Below are positions 9,558 through 19,062 of a DNA stretch of 64,000 nt, piece by piece; the first letter of the stretch is position 1; each line of letters starts with the position of its first letter. The stretch lies in NCBI GenBank assembly GCA_945882615.1, contig CAMCWK010000004.1, positions 88,895-152,894 of the forward strand, read 5' to 3'. The notes below the pieces were generated by a model. The model did no database searches, was not told the DNA's origin, and saw only the letters and a program-made list of their open reading frames with translations. Both the position numbers and the translations under genes were made by a program. The DNA comes from Rhizobium sp. Q54 (lineage in GTDB: Bacteria; Pseudomonadota; Alphaproteobacteria; Micropepsales; Micropepsaceae).

Positions 9558-10897
9558 CAGCTGTTTGTTCCCCCCTGGTTATCCGCGTTGCTCAGGGCTG
9601 GGGCGGTGCGATAGAAAAAAGACACCCAGGGCATGGGCATGCAATAGTTCGCGACCAGGAAAACAGCGATAAATTCGTAAAGCGCGGTGAAGAAATTCGC
9701 CATCGCCACGCCGATCACGCCGAAATAATGGATCAGGAAGAAATTCAGGATCAGGTTCACCGCAAGTGTAACGATGCTGATGTAGGAAGAATACTTGTTG
9801 CGCTCCACATAGGCGATATAGGGCACAAGAAAACAGTAAAACCCCTGCAAAACGGCCCCGCCTGTCAGCCACCAGATGAATTTCACGCTCTCGTCAAAAC
9901 GTGGTCCGAGCAACAGGCTGAACGCCATTGGGGCCATGGCGGCGAAAATCACGCCCGCAAGGGCAATGGCCGCAAAAGCGGCGTACGTGATTTTTACTAT
10001 CATGACGCGATCGAAAGTCTTTTCATTCAGATGCGCGTATAGCCAGGGGATCCATGCTTGCTGCGCGGCACTTCCCAGGATGCTGAAAATTCCGGCGAGG
10101 GACAGGGCAACAGAGAATAAGCCGATCTCGTGGAGATTCGTGATCTGGCTCAGAAAGACGCGGTCGGAAACGCCACGCACCATGTTCGCCAGAATGTGGG
10201 GGAGAAGCGGCAGGGAAAAAAGCATGGCATGCACGGTCAGATCCTTTCTGATCGTTCCGCCCAGCAAACCGCGATGCCAGAGATAGGCAATGCTGGCGGT
10301 CGCGGCGAGCGTCATTCCCAGCATGCTGCCGGCAACGCGCCCCTGCCAGTTCCAGCCCCATCCCATCACAAGAAACACGCTGATCAGCGAAGTGGCCAGC
10401 ACGTATCCGTTGTTGAAAAACGCGTAAGCTTTCGCATTCATCTCTGCGTTCAAATAAGAGAGCGTGACATTGAAGAGAAATGTCGCGATGGCCACCGCAG
10501 GTATGGTCAGGATCCATATCCGGGATGTTGGCAGCAGGTAGTTGGCTATGCGCGGATAAGCCAGGACATAGGCCAGTATTACGACCAGCGAAGTGACAAC
10601 CAGTATGGGAAAAATACTGGCAATATAGTCGCGCATTTGCGTGTGATGCTGCGTGGGGTTTTGGCTCTTGTGGAAATAGCGACGGTTGATTGCCGCATGC
10701 GTGGCAAGGCCTATGACCGGCACGGTGAAACTGAGCAGAACCTGCCACATGGCGGAAACGCCATAATCTGAAGGCGAAAGAAAGCGCGTCAGAATAGGCG
10801 TCATCAGTATGGGCAGGGCGCTGTTGAGCCAGAAGCTCGCCACATATATGGACCCAGTCTTCCACAAACGGCCCAGGCTCGGCAGGGACTTGGTCAT
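9557..10897 (-). CDS. Wzx-like oligosaccharide flippase (MOP/PST family)
   Basis: The 446-residue protein is hydrophobic throughout, with roughly 12-14 membrane segments. Its start, GSIYVASFWLNSALPILMTPILTRFLSPSDYG, is the characteristic first helix and loop of polysaccharide flippases. It would move an undecaprenyl-linked repeat unit across the inner membrane. It sits just downstream of the CMP-sugar synthetase and overlaps the following transferase by 1 nt. No Wzy polymerase was identified beside it. The window also encodes a Wzm/Wzt exporter, so a second export route exists. Confidence 0.85.
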   Translation of the reverse strand: MTKSLPSLGRLWKTGSIYVASFWLNSALPILMTPILTRFLSPSDYGVSAMWQVLLSFTVPVIGLATHAAINRRYFHKSQNPTQHHTQMRDYIASIFPILVVTSLVVILAYVLAYPRIANYLLPTSRIWILTIPAVAIATFLFNVTLSYLNAEMNAKAYAFFNNGYVLATSLISVFLVMGWGWNWQGRVAGSMLGMTLAATASIAYLWHRGLLGGTIRKDLTVHAMLFSLPLLPHILANMVRGVSDRVFLSQITNLHEIGLFSVALSLAGIFSILGSAAQQAWIPWLYAHLNEKTFDRVMIVKITYAAFAAIALAGVIFAAMAPMAFSLLLGPRFDESVKFIWWLTGGAVLQGFYCFLVPYIAYVERNKYSSYISIVTLAVNLILNFFLIHYFGVIGVAMANFFTALYEFIAVFLVANYCMPMPWVSFFYRTAPALSNADNQGGTNS

Positions 10898-11027
10898 GGC
10901 AAATGGCTGGTCCTGAATGGTCTGATTTGCGCAGTAGGAACTAAAGGGGCGGGGTGTTCAAGCGGGCCGGGTGAAGCGGTCATTCAAGCGCTCAGCCGGG
11001 TCCATTATTGGGGAGACACTGACTGGC

Positions 11028-11681
11028 TCATTGTTTCAGGATTGCTTCGGCGAGAAGAAAATCAAGCTCGGTGTCAATGTCGACAGATCGTTCTGCCGGC
11101 ATGACGTACCCGACTGCGCCTGGGCCGTAAAATTCGCGCTGGCTCCTGAGCCAATTCAGCTCCGCAACATAGACAGCCCCGTTGGGCTGATAGGCGTCCG
11201 GCAATTCCTGGCGCTGCTTCGTGATATCCGCCGGAAGCAGCAGACGGCCCGACGAATCCATTTCGATCGTCCATCGCGCCTTCGGAGCCAGGACAAGGCT
11301 GATACAGGCCGGCGCGCCTGTTTGGTGACACAACTCTATCGCACCATCAATATCGGCTGCGATACGGAGCGGTGAGGTGGCCTGGAGCAGGACAATATAG
11401 CGATACTGCTCCGCCACATTGTCCACAGCGTGGATAATTGTGTCGATGATTGGGGCCGTATCGCTCGCCATGGGGGAAGGGCGAAGAAATGGCACGTCGC
11501 CCCCATGGCTGCGCGCAACGTCAGCTATCTCGGCATCATCGGTTGAGACGATGGTGCGGTCCAGCACCCCGGACTGGCTCGCCGCCTCAATACTCCAGGC
11601 TATCAGGGGCTTTCCAGCCAGTTCACGCACGTTTTTGCGCGGCACCCCCTTGGAGCCACCCCGCCCGACGATGATTGCCAT
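11028..11681 (-). CDS. legF: CMP-nonulosonate (legionaminate-type) cytidylyltransferase
   Basis: It activates a nonulosonic acid with CTP. The GRGGSKGVPRKNV block near the N terminus is the hallmark of NeuA/LegF/PseF enzymes; LLQATSPLR near residue 100 and the PNGAVYV segment near 165 are also typical. ATG 11681 gives 217 aa and begins MAIIVGRGGSKG, close to family starts; a GTG at 11702 is the alternative. Because LegB, LegC, LegG and LegI homologues are encoded nearby, legionaminic acid is the best-supported substrate. Lipid or capsule KDO activation is less likely. Confidence 0.8.
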   Translation of the reverse strand: MAIIVGRGGSKGVPRKNVRELAGKPLIAWSIEAASQSGVLDRTIVSTDDAEIADVARSHGGDVPFLRPSPMASDTAPIIDTIIHAVDNVAEQYRYIVLLQATSPLRIAADIDGAIELCHQTGAPACISLVLAPKARWTIEMDSSGRLLLPADITKQRQELPDAYQPNGAVYVAELNWLRSQREFYGPGAVGYVMPAERSVDIDTELDFLLAEAILKQ

Positions 11682-11763
11682 CACGCGGCTGTCACCGATC
11701 ACTGGCTTGCCTCGTTCGGCAATTCACATCAACACTGCGAGGGCGGATGGCCGGTGCCACAGA

Positions 11764-12468
11764 TCACTTCTTGTTTACAACAAGGAATTTCTGCGGCTGC
11801 TGAATGCACAGGCCGTTCACGATACGCCGCGCTCCCGATACTGTTTTCTCCGTCCAGCTGCGCACCCGATCTTCCGGACGCTCCTCCAGATCAACAGAAA
11901 TCTCAAAGTCGTGAAACTTGTAATCCGCGACCCCGTAACGCTCAAGGAATTTTCCCACCGATGTCATTGAGGGAATGTGCCAGCCATTCTCCAGTTCAGC
12001 CCCCATCGGCTCGGTGGACCGCTTATACTTGATGAATACATCCAGGTCGTAGTGATTGAACATGTTGTGTACGACAAGACGCCCCTTGGGCTTTAGCCAG
12101 TTCAGGCAATTTTCCAGTACCTTTTCATAGTCATCAAAGATGCCAAGTGTGCCCAGCATGGTGATTATGTCGAGCGACTCATTTTTTAGACTTATGGGAT
12201 CCGACGCATCGCATTTTTGAATTGATAGATGCTTGAAGCGCGCCCGCCCTTCTTCGATCAGGATGTCACTGTATTCGTAGCCGCGAACTTCGAAATTTTC
12301 GAACCGTCCCGACAGATAATTGGGGAATTCGCCAATCGCACAGCCAATATCGCCGAGGACCAATTTGCGGTCCTTGAGGTCCGACAGATAGTCGCCGACT
12401 CTCTTGAATGAGTCTTTGACCGGAACGTCGGTCTCCTGGGCATAGAAATCGCAGTGTGTTGTTTTCAA
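11764..12468 (-). CDS. Class I SAM-dependent methyltransferase
   Basis: The 234-residue protein has motif I as LGDIGCAIGEF near residue 38, IITMLGTLGIFDDYEKVL near 103 and LNWLKPKGRLVVHN near 124. The frame opens with TTG at 12468, so the true start may be slightly different. It lies upstream of legF on the same strand with an 82-nt gap and is divergent from the deacetylase gene at 12710. Base use looks AT-richer than the leg genes. O-methylation of a sugar is likely; the position is unknown. Confidence 0.75.
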   Translation of the reverse strand: MKTTHCDFYAQETDVPVKDSFKRVGDYLSDLKDRKLVLGDIGCAIGEFPNYLSGRFENFEVRGYEYSDILIEEGRARFKHLSIQKCDASDPISLKNESLDIITMLGTLGIFDDYEKVLENCLNWLKPKGRLVVHNMFNHYDLDVFIKYKRSTEPMGAELENGWHIPSMTSVGKFLERYGVADYKFHDFEISVDLEERPEDRVRSWTEKTVSGARRIVNGLCIQQPQKFLVVNKK

Positions 12469-12709
12469 CGTCTAACCTCTTGATGGCCTTGGCGATATAT
12501 AAAGCACTTTTGCTGCCTAGATACCGCTCGGGATCCCCACTGTAAAGTGACGCGAACCTGATCCTTTGTCGATCTAAAGTCGGGGTCGCGCACGCGCTCA
12601 TCTGGCCCTGCTTGGGGGCTCTGAATTCTCGCTCTCTGTTGATTCCATCAGGTTATGAGTGCTACTTCGCGATATTTGCAACACAATGAATGCTTGGCAG
12701 GAAGCTTGA

Positions 12710-13633
12710 ATGGTCGCGTCCGGCATCATGTTTCATCATTTCTACGGCGACCACCATCCCAAGGGGCAGGGTGCGATTTCGGCCCGGAACCTGGAGGACC
12801 TGATTGTCAGTCTGGGTAGAAATAATGTGCTGCCGGCGCGGGAATGGTTGACGCGCGCGCTCGCGGGAAAGCTTGGTGATAACGACCTCTGCCTTACCTT
12901 CGACGATGCACTCAAGTGCCAGTATGACATTGCAGTTCCTGTCATGCGCTCCCTTGGCTTAACAGGATTTTGGTTCGTGTATTCGAGCGTGTTTCAGGGG
13001 GATATCGGGGCGCTGGAAGTATATCGTCATTTTCGGACCATCCAATTTGCCAGCATTGACCAGTTCTATGACGCTTTCTTCAAAACGGGTCTCGCGCTTT
13101 ATCCAGTAGAGTACGAAGCGGCGCTGGCGAGTTTCAACCCCAATACCTATCTCAGTGCTTTCCCTTTCTATACTGATCGCGACCGCCTGTTTCGTTATCT
13201 GCGCGACGATGGATTTGGCTGGCCGCGGTATAGTGCGGTCATGCAGTCGATGATGGAAAAGTGCGGATACGATGCTCGTTCGGCAAGCGTGTCCCTATGG
13301 ATGAACGATCAGGATATCGGCAGACTTCACGACGAAGGTCATATTGTCGGCCTGCATTCCTTCACGCATCCGACCCGCCTTTGCGAGTTGAGCGTCCAGG
13401 CGCAGCAGGAGGAGTACCAGAAGAATTTTGATCACCTGCATACGGTATTGGGCGTCCCACCGTGTGTGATGGCTCACCCCTCCAATTCCTATTCGAGCGA
13501 GACCATTTCAATTCTGCGGGGCATGGGCATTCAGCTCGGGTTTCGGTCAAATATGGAACCTGTAGCAAACAGGTCCTTATACGAATTTCCCCGCCAGGAT
13601 CATGCCAACCTGATGAGGGTGTTGCGTCCGTAA
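12710..13633 (+). CDS. Polysaccharide deacetylase-family protein (NodB-like)
   Basis: The 307-residue protein carries the NodB-type acid pair in CLTFDDALK (D65, D66) and a metal-binding HSFTHP block near residue 220, followed by VMAHPSNSYS near 255. These match carbohydrate esterase family 4 motifs that remove N-acetyl groups from amino sugars. No signal peptide is evident, so it may act in the cytosol on a precursor. It is the only plus-strand gene inside the leg block and converges with legC 7 bp away. AGGAAG precedes ATG 12710. Confidence 0.7.
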   Translation: MVASGIMFHHFYGDHHPKGQGAISARNLEDLIVSLGRNNVLPAREWLTRALAGKLGDNDLCLTFDDALKCQYDIAVPVMRSLGLTGFWFVYSSVFQGDIGALEVYRHFRTIQFASIDQFYDAFFKTGLALYPVEYEAALASFNPNTYLSAFPFYTDRDRLFRYLRDDGFGWPRYSAVMQSMMEKCGYDARSASVSLWMNDQDIGRLHDEGHIVGLHSFTHPTRLCELSVQAQQEEYQKNFDHLHTVLGVPPCVMAHPSNSYSSETISILRGMGIQLGFRSNMEPVANRSLYEFPRQDHANLMRVLRP

Positions 13634-13640
13634 CCCAAAA

Positions 13641-14801
13641 TCAGACGTCAACTCTGACGCTGCTGGGCAACGAGATCAGCCTGTCCGCGAGCCATAAGGC
13701 ATTTTCGAGCGGAGCTGAGTAACAATTCAAGAACGCGGGCAGTTGGGGCATAAGAACCCAAGCAGGTCGAGCCAGAATGCCCTGCGCATGGCTATAGGCC
13801 AGAACTGCATCCCGTTCCTCGCGGGAATCTGCCTGGATACAATTCAGCCAATAGTTGGAAGTCGTTCCGGCCCGCTCGCTCATGAACGGGATGCCTGCCA
13901 TCCTGCAATACGCCGCATAACGTGACGCGGTCGCTCGTTTGTTCTCCAGAAAGGCGGGAAGTTGTTCCAGCTGGGCGCAGGCCAGCGCGGCGTTCAGGTT
14001 AGGCAAGCGGTAATTATAGCCGACCTCGTCATGGTGAAAATCCCAGGCGTGCGGTGTCTTGGCGGTGGTCGTGAGATGCTTGGCCCGGGCGGCAAGCTGG
14101 GGATCGTCGGTCACAATGCACCCGCCGCCGCCACTGGTTACGGTCTTGTTGCCATTGAAGCTGAAAGTGCCCAGAGCACCGAACGTGCCGGTGTGTTTTG
14201 CACCGATGTATGACCCAAGGGATTCGGCTGCATCCTCGACGAGCGTGATGCCCCATTCGGCGCAGATACCGCTGATCGCATCCATCCGGCCTGGCAGACC
14301 AAAAGTGTGCATGGGAACGACGGCCCGGATCCGCCGACCGGTCTGACGGTTGAAGCAGCCTGTTTCCCGGCGCTCGGCATTCTCGACCAGAAACAGGCGC
14401 AGGGCTTGTGGCGACAGCGACAGCGTATCGCGCTCCACATCGACGAATACGGGATGCGCCCGCTGATAGGCGATGGCGTTGCAGGTCGCCACAAAGGAAA
14501 GCGGCTGGGTAATCACTTCGTCCCCGTCGCGGACGTCGGACAGGATCAGGGCCATGTGAAGTGCTGCGGTACCGTTGACGGTGGCAATGGCGGCCTGTGC
14601 GCCCGTGATCTCGCGCATCATGCCTTCAAAGCGGGTAACATAGGCGCCGACGGATGAAACGAAAGTGGAATCGATGCAATCTGCCAGGTAGCGTTTCTCG
14701 TTGCCCAGGAAACGCGGTTCATGCAGCGGGACGGCGCCCGAGCCGTAAAGCTCGCGGACGAGACTGATCAGGCCGCGATACTTTTCCGCGATCTCAGACA
14801 T
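13641..14801 (-). CDS. legC: LegC-type PLP-dependent 4-aminotransferase
   Basis: A DegT/DnrJ/EryC1 aminotransferase of 386 residues. The PLP-lysine block is GTFSFNGNKTVTSGGGG (near residue 210), the form seen in LegC proteins, with VVPMHTFGLPGRMD near 165 and EDAAESLGSYIGAKHTG near 190. It should aminate the 4-keto sugar made by LegB, giving the 4-amino-4,6-dideoxy sugar later acetylated by the NeuD-like protein. It overlaps legB by 8 nt and is the last gene of the NeuD-to-legC unit. Confidence 0.88.
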   Translation of the reverse strand: MSEIAEKYRGLISLVRELYGSGAVPLHEPRFLGNEKRYLADCIDSTFVSSVGAYVTRFEGMMREITGAQAAIATVNGTAALHMALILSDVRDGDEVITQPLSFVATCNAIAYQRAHPVFVDVERDTLSLSPQALRLFLVENAERRETGCFNRQTGRRIRAVVPMHTFGLPGRMDAISGICAEWGITLVEDAAESLGSYIGAKHTGTFGALGTFSFNGNKTVTSGGGGCIVTDDPQLAARAKHLTTTAKTPHAWDFHHDEVGYNYRLPNLNAALACAQLEQLPAFLENKRATASRYAAYCRMAGIPFMSERAGTTSNYWLNCIQADSREERDAVLAYSHAQGILARPAWVLMPQLPAFLNCYSAPLENALWLADRLISLPSSVRVDV

Positions 14802-15786
14802 TGTAGATTTCGTGCTTGTATTTCGCGAGATTGGCCGGCTGCTGGAACCAATTCACGGTTTCGCGCAGCCCGTCCTCCAGGGAATATTCGGGCCTGTAAC
14901 CGGTCAGCCCATGAATCAGCGTGTTGTCGCACCAAAGCCGCTGTACTTCGGATTTCTCCGGGCGGAGGCGTTGCGGGTCGCTTTCGATCTCGACATCGCT
15001 GCCCATCAGGCGGCGAATCAGTGCGAGCGTATCGCCGATCGAGATTTCGAAATTCGAACCAATATTCACAGCCTTGCCGATGGCGTCATCACAGTCCGAC
15101 AGCTGCATGAAGCCGCGGCAGGTATCCTTCACGAAGCTGAAGTCGCGCGTCGGGCTGAGATCGCCCAGCATGATCTTCTTCTTGTCGGCGGCGATCTGGG
15201 AAATGATCGTGGGGATCACGGCCCGGGCACTCTGGCGAGGGCCATAGGTATTGAACGGTCGAACAATGGTCACCGGCAGGTTGAAGGCATTGTAGAAGCT
15301 CATCGCCATGGCGTCGGCGCCGATCTTGCTGGCGCTGTACGGGGATTGCGGCTGCAACGGATGGGCTTCGTTTATCGGCACATACTGGGCCGTGCCATAA
15401 ACTTCCGACGTGGAGGTGTGCAGCACACGCCCAACGCCATTGTCGCGCGCCGCCTGGCAGATGTTGAGGGTTCCGCGCACATTGACGTCCACATAGCTGT
15501 CGGGCGCGGCATAGGAATAGGGAATGGCGATCAAGGCAGCGAGGTGAAATACCACATCCTGGTCTTTGGTAATCTGTCTGCAGAAATGCGGGTCGCGTAC
15601 GTCGCCGTTCACCACCCGGACCTGTTTCAGGCAATCGATGTCTTCCAGCCAGCCCCAATGGTTGAACGAATTGTACTGCGCCAGCGCTGTCACCTGATCG
15701 CCGCGTGCAACCAGTGCTTCCACCAGATGCGAGCCGATAAAGCCGTCTGCACCCGTCACCAGCAAGCGCTTGCGCGTTTTCGTCAT
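14794..15786 (-). CDS. legB: LegB-type nucleotide-sugar 4,6-dehydratase
   Basis: An extended SDR of 330 residues with VTGADGFIGSHL near residue 10 and YNSFNHWGWLEDI near 37, a stretch characteristic of LegB. STSEVYGTAQYVPI near 125 and the YSASK pair near 149 complete the catalytic set. It removes water from NDP-GlcNAc to give the 4-keto-6-deoxy sugar. The frame opens with TTG 15792 inside the upstream stop; ATG 15786 is the better start. It lies between the PtmE-like gene and legC. Confidence 0.9.
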   Translation of the reverse strand: MTKTRKRLLVTGADGFIGSHLVEALVARGDQVTALAQYNSFNHWGWLEDIDCLKQVRVVNGDVRDPHFCRQITKDQDVVFHLAALIAIPYSYAAPDSYVDVNVRGTLNICQAARDNGVGRVLHTSTSEVYGTAQYVPINEAHPLQPQSPYSASKIGADAMAMSFYNAFNLPVTIVRPFNTYGPRQSARAVIPTIISQIAADKKKIMLGDLSPTRDFSFVKDTCRGFMQLSDCDDAIGKAVNIGSNFEISIGDTLALIRRLMGSDVEIESDPQRLRPEKSEVQRLWCDNTLIHGLTGYRPEYSLEDGLRETVNWFQQPANLAKYKHEIYNV

Positions 15787-15788
15787 TT

Positions 15789-16865
15789 TCAATGCGCTTT
15801 TCTCGCGGTTGCGTTGTCTTCGCGGCGCGCGATCTCCAGGTCTTTGGGATGGCCCACATCAAGCCAGGGTTCGTGCATGTGAAACACGATGGTCTTGCGT
15901 GCGCGTTCGCGCAGGCGGTTGAACAGGGTTGGCATGTCGCAATGTTCATTTGCGCCGACGGCGTCAAACGCCGCGGGGCCAAGGACATAGATGCCGGCGT
16001 TTATCTGGCTGCGCCAGATCGGCTTTTCGTCAAAGCCGATGATGTTTGCGCCATCCGTCTGCACCACGCCGAACGGGTTCTGCCATTCGTGGGTGCGCAC
16101 TGCCATGGTCGCATCGGCGCCGTTATCGTTGTGGAAATCGATGAGTTCGGAATAGCGCAGGTCTGTGACCAGATCGCCATTGGTGACGATGACAGGTTCG
16201 GAAGGAATGGGGCGCAGCAGGCCAAGGGCGCCGGCTGTCCCCAGTGGCTCGGACTCGCGGATATAGGAAATGTCGACCTGCCACCCCCTGCCGTCCTTGA
16301 AATAATCTTCCACCTGGTGGCCGAGATAATTGATCGCAAAGACAAAGCGCGAAAATCCTTCGCGCCTGGCGCGGTCAACGATATGTTCCAGCATCGGCTT
16401 GCCGCGCACCGGCAGCATGGGCTTGGGGCAATGTTCGGTATGGGGCCGTAGCCGGGTGCCTTTCCCGCCGGCCAGCACCACAACCAGGTTGTTGCGTGCG
16501 GGAATGGAAAGAAGTGCGTCCCACAGATGCAGCCCGACGATATTGCGACTTTCGTCCACGATTGGAAGCTGGTGTATCCTGTGAACGCTCATGAGGCCCA
16601 GCACATCGTCGCGGCCCATTCGCGGTGATACCGTCAGCGGCTCGCGATGCAGAATGGCTTCGAGGGGGCTTGCAAGGGCCAAGCCGCGCAAAAGGCCGCG
16701 GCGGATATCACCATCTGTCAAAGTCCCGGCCAGCTTGCCGTCCGGCCCTACGACCATCACGATCTGCAGACCACTTGCGTCAAGGCTGCCGATGGCTTGC
16801 TGAATGCTGGAGTCCAGTGCAAGCAGCGTGGTCTTCCAGTCATCCTGCGGGGCCGGTTTGTTCAT
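15789..16865 (-). CDS. ptmE: CBS-domain sugar-phosphate nucleotidyltransferase (PtmE-like)
   Basis: Residues 1 to about 115 hold a CBS pair (LAGTLTDGDIRRGLL, then DDVLGLMSVHRIHQLPIVDE). The rest is an NTP transferase beginning VVLAGGKGTRLRPHTEHCPKPMLPV. This architecture matches PtmE, which in Campylobacter makes GDP-glucosamine for GDP-linked legionaminate synthesis. If it does the same here, LegB, LegC and LegG would work on GDP- rather than UDP-sugars. It overlaps legG by 4 nt. I did not find the PtmA/PtmF partners in the window. Confidence 0.8.
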   Translation of the reverse strand: MNKPAPQDDWKTTLLALDSSIQQAIGSLDASGLQIVMVVGPDGKLAGTLTDGDIRRGLLRGLALASPLEAILHREPLTVSPRMGRDDVLGLMSVHRIHQLPIVDESRNIVGLHLWDALLSIPARNNLVVVLAGGKGTRLRPHTEHCPKPMLPVRGKPMLEHIVDRARREGFSRFVFAINYLGHQVEDYFKDGRGWQVDISYIRESEPLGTAGALGLLRPIPSEPVIVTNGDLVTDLRYSELIDFHNDNGADATMAVRTHEWQNPFGVVQTDGANIIGFDEKPIWRSQINAGIYVLGPAAFDAVGANEHCDMPTLFNRLRERARKTIVFHMHEPWLDVGHPKDLEIARREDNATARKAH

Positions 16866-18052
16866 CGAGGGCGGTTATCCGGAAAAATGCTCGCGGGCAG
16901 GTCGTAAAAGGATTTTTTCAGCAGATTTTCAAGGGGCTGGGTCCGCAAGACGCTGATAATCCTGGCGGTGGCGCCCCCCTTTCCGTAAGGGTTTTCGATA
17001 CCATGCGCCAGAGCCTGGCGGAACTGTGGTGAATAAAGCCGGCTCAGTGCCAAAGCAATCTCCCCGCGCTCCGGGGCACAATCCAAGACGCTTTGCGCCT
17101 TCAACCGTCCGCGCTGGCGGTCCCCGATATTGATGGTGGCGATGCGCAGACTGGGTGCCTCCATGAGGCCGCTGGAGGAATTTCCCACCACACCATCGAC
17201 CTGCGCCATGCAGGACAGGTACCGCTTGGCGCCCAGTGACGCGTAAGCGCGGGCATTGGCATGTGACGCCACGAAATCCTCTATTTGCCAGGCAATGCCC
17301 TGCGAGCCGGTGTCGGCGTTCGGCATGGTGAAAACCAGCTGCGTATCGTGCAATTCGTCCAGCGCAGCCAGCAGTTCCTTCATCTGATCGGCGGGATCGC
17401 CTTGGTCGAGCGTCGCAGGGTGGAAGGTTACAAGCAGACTCTTGCGGCCCAGGGAAAAGCCCAGTTCGGCCTCGATCGCCCCGCGATCCAGCAGCGGGGT
17501 CTGACTGATCAGGTCAACGCCCAGTCCACCCACCAGGAATGTCCGGTCCGGATGTTCTCCCAGCTGGATGACGCGCCGGCGGTATGCCTCGGCGGCCACG
17601 AAATGCAGCGAAGACATCTTGGTCACGGCGTGCCGGATGGCTTCATCGAATGCGCCTTCGGTGGTTTCACCGCCATGGATATGGGCGATCGGAATACCCA
17701 GGATCAGCGCCGCCGAAGCCGCCGCCAGGATTTCAAAGCGGTCGCCCAGCACCACCACGATGTCCGGACACAGGTCTTCGAGCGCACCGGTGATCCCAAT
17801 CATGCCATGGCCGACCGACCTGGCAACTCCCGCCGCGCTGTTGTCGGCAAGCGGGATCTCGACCTTCCGGTCGATCTGAAAGCCGTCCTGTTCGATCTCC
17901 CGATATGTCATGCCGAACTGGGGTGACAGATGCGCGCCGGTCACGAGAATTTGAAGCTGCAGGGTGGTATCATCCTGAATGGCCTGCATCAGCAGACGCA
18001 GCAGGCCATACTCCGCCCGGGTTCCTGTGATGACGCAAATCTTGCGGGTCAT
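16862..18052 (-). CDS. legG: LegG/NeuC-type hydrolysing NDP-sugar 2-epimerase
   Basis: The 396-residue GT-B-fold protein starts KICVITGTRAEYGLLRLLMQAI, the standard NeuC/LegG opening. It carries VVLGDRFEILAAASAALILGIPIAHIHGGETTEGAFDEAIRHAVTK near residue 95 and a GNSSSGLMEAPSL block near 290. It releases the nucleotide while inverting C-2 to give the manno-configured hexose for LegI. It has 4-nt overlaps with both neighbours (legI, ptmE). Confidence 0.9.
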   Translation of the reverse strand: MTRKICVITGTRAEYGLLRLLMQAIQDDTTLQLQILVTGAHLSPQFGMTYREIEQDGFQIDRKVEIPLADNSAAGVARSVGHGMIGITGALEDLCPDIVVVLGDRFEILAAASAALILGIPIAHIHGGETTEGAFDEAIRHAVTKMSSLHFVAAEAYRRRVIQLGEHPDRTFLVGGLGVDLISQTPLLDRGAIEAELGFSLGRKSLLVTFHPATLDQGDPADQMKELLAALDELHDTQLVFTMPNADTGSQGIAWQIEDFVASHANARAYASLGAKRYLSCMAQVDGVVGNSSSGLMEAPSLRIATINIGDRQRGRLKAQSVLDCAPERGEIALALSRLYSPQFRQALAHGIENPYGKGGATARIISVLRTQPLENLLKKSFYDLPASIFPDNRPR

Positions 18053-19062
18053 AATTCGATCAACTCGTCTTGCGCGAAGTCGCGTGGGGCAGTTTTCCCC
18101 ATCACCTCGTTCCAGCGCATGGGAGACAGGCCCGTACCGGGCCGTTTGACGGCAATGTTCTCCGGGCTGAAGGCTTCACCCGTGCGGATCGGCCTGGCCG
18201 CGATCAGCGATTTTCGCGCGACCGTCTTAGTAATTTCTTCGCTGGCGGAAGGCTGCTTGATACCGTCGCCCATGGCGCGTTCTGCATCGCGCACAGCCGC
18301 CACCAGCGCGGCCAGCTCGCCAGGCTCCAGGCTTGCCTTGTGGTCGGGGCCGGGAAGGTTGCGGTCCAATGTGAAATGTTTTTCCAAGACCTTCGCGCCC
18401 AGCGCCACTGCGGCAACGGCGACCGTGTGGCCCAGTGTATGGTCAGAATAGCCATAGGCCGTGCCGAAAGCGGACCCAAAACCGGGCATGGCTAGCAGGT
18501 TCACGTCCTGCATTGCAGTGGGATATTCGGTGCTGCAATGAAGGATGCAGATACGGTCCAGGTTCGCTCCGTGGCTGGTCAGAACTTCGACGGCTTGCTG
18601 TATCTCCGAAGTGGTAGACATGCCGGTGGAAAGCAGGATCGGCTTTCCCATGTTGGCGACGCGCACCAGGAATGGATAGTTGGTGATCTCGCCGGACGGG
18701 ATTTTCCAGATGGGGATATCCAGGCCCTGCAGGAAATCCACGCTGGCCGGATCGAAGGCGGTTGAGAAAAACACGATACCCTTGTCACGGGCATACTCCT
18801 TCAGCGCGCGATGCGCCGCATAGGGCAATTCCAGGCGCCGGAGCATGTCCAGCTGGCCTTCTTCTGCACCATTGGTTTTCTGATAGGCTGCCGTCCTGGC
18901 CTGGGGCGTGGCGAGGGCCTCGGCGCGGAAGGTTTGAAACTTGACTGCATCGCAGCCGGCGGCAGCCGCGGCATCGATTAGCGCACGCGCCATTTGCAGG
19001 TCGCCATTATGATTGACGCCTGCTTCTGCCACGATAAAAACCTTGTCCCGCCACAGCTTCAC
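18049..19062 (-). CDS. legI: LegI/NeuB-type nonulosonate synthase
   Basis: It condenses the hexose with phosphoenolpyruvate to form the nine-carbon acid. VFIVAEAGVNHNGDLQMA at the N terminus, KFQTFRAEALATP, WKIPSGEITNYPFL and GYSDHTLGHTVAVAAVALGA are NeuB blocks. The C-terminal ~65 residues form an antifreeze-like SAF domain (RSLIAARPIRTGEAFSPENIAVKRPGTG). I chose GTG 19062, which overlaps the upstream stop as GTGA, giving 337 aa. The ATG at 19092 would add ten residues read from inside the NeuD-like gene. Confidence 0.92.
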   Translation of the reverse strand: MKLWRDKVFIVAEAGVNHNGDLQMARALIDAAAAAGCDAVKFQTFRAEALATPQARTAAYQKTNGAEEGQLDMLRRLELPYAAHRALKEYARDKGIVFFSTAFDPASVDFLQGLDIPIWKIPSGEITNYPFLVRVANMGKPILLSTGMSTTSEIQQAVEVLTSHGANLDRICILHCSTEYPTAMQDVNLLAMPGFGSAFGTAYGYSDHTLGHTVAVAAVALGAKVLEKHFTLDRNLPGPDHKASLEPGELAALVAAVRDAERAMGDGIKQPSASEEITKTVARKSLIAARPIRTGEAFSPENIAVKRPGTGLSPMRWNEVMGKTAPRDFAQDELIEL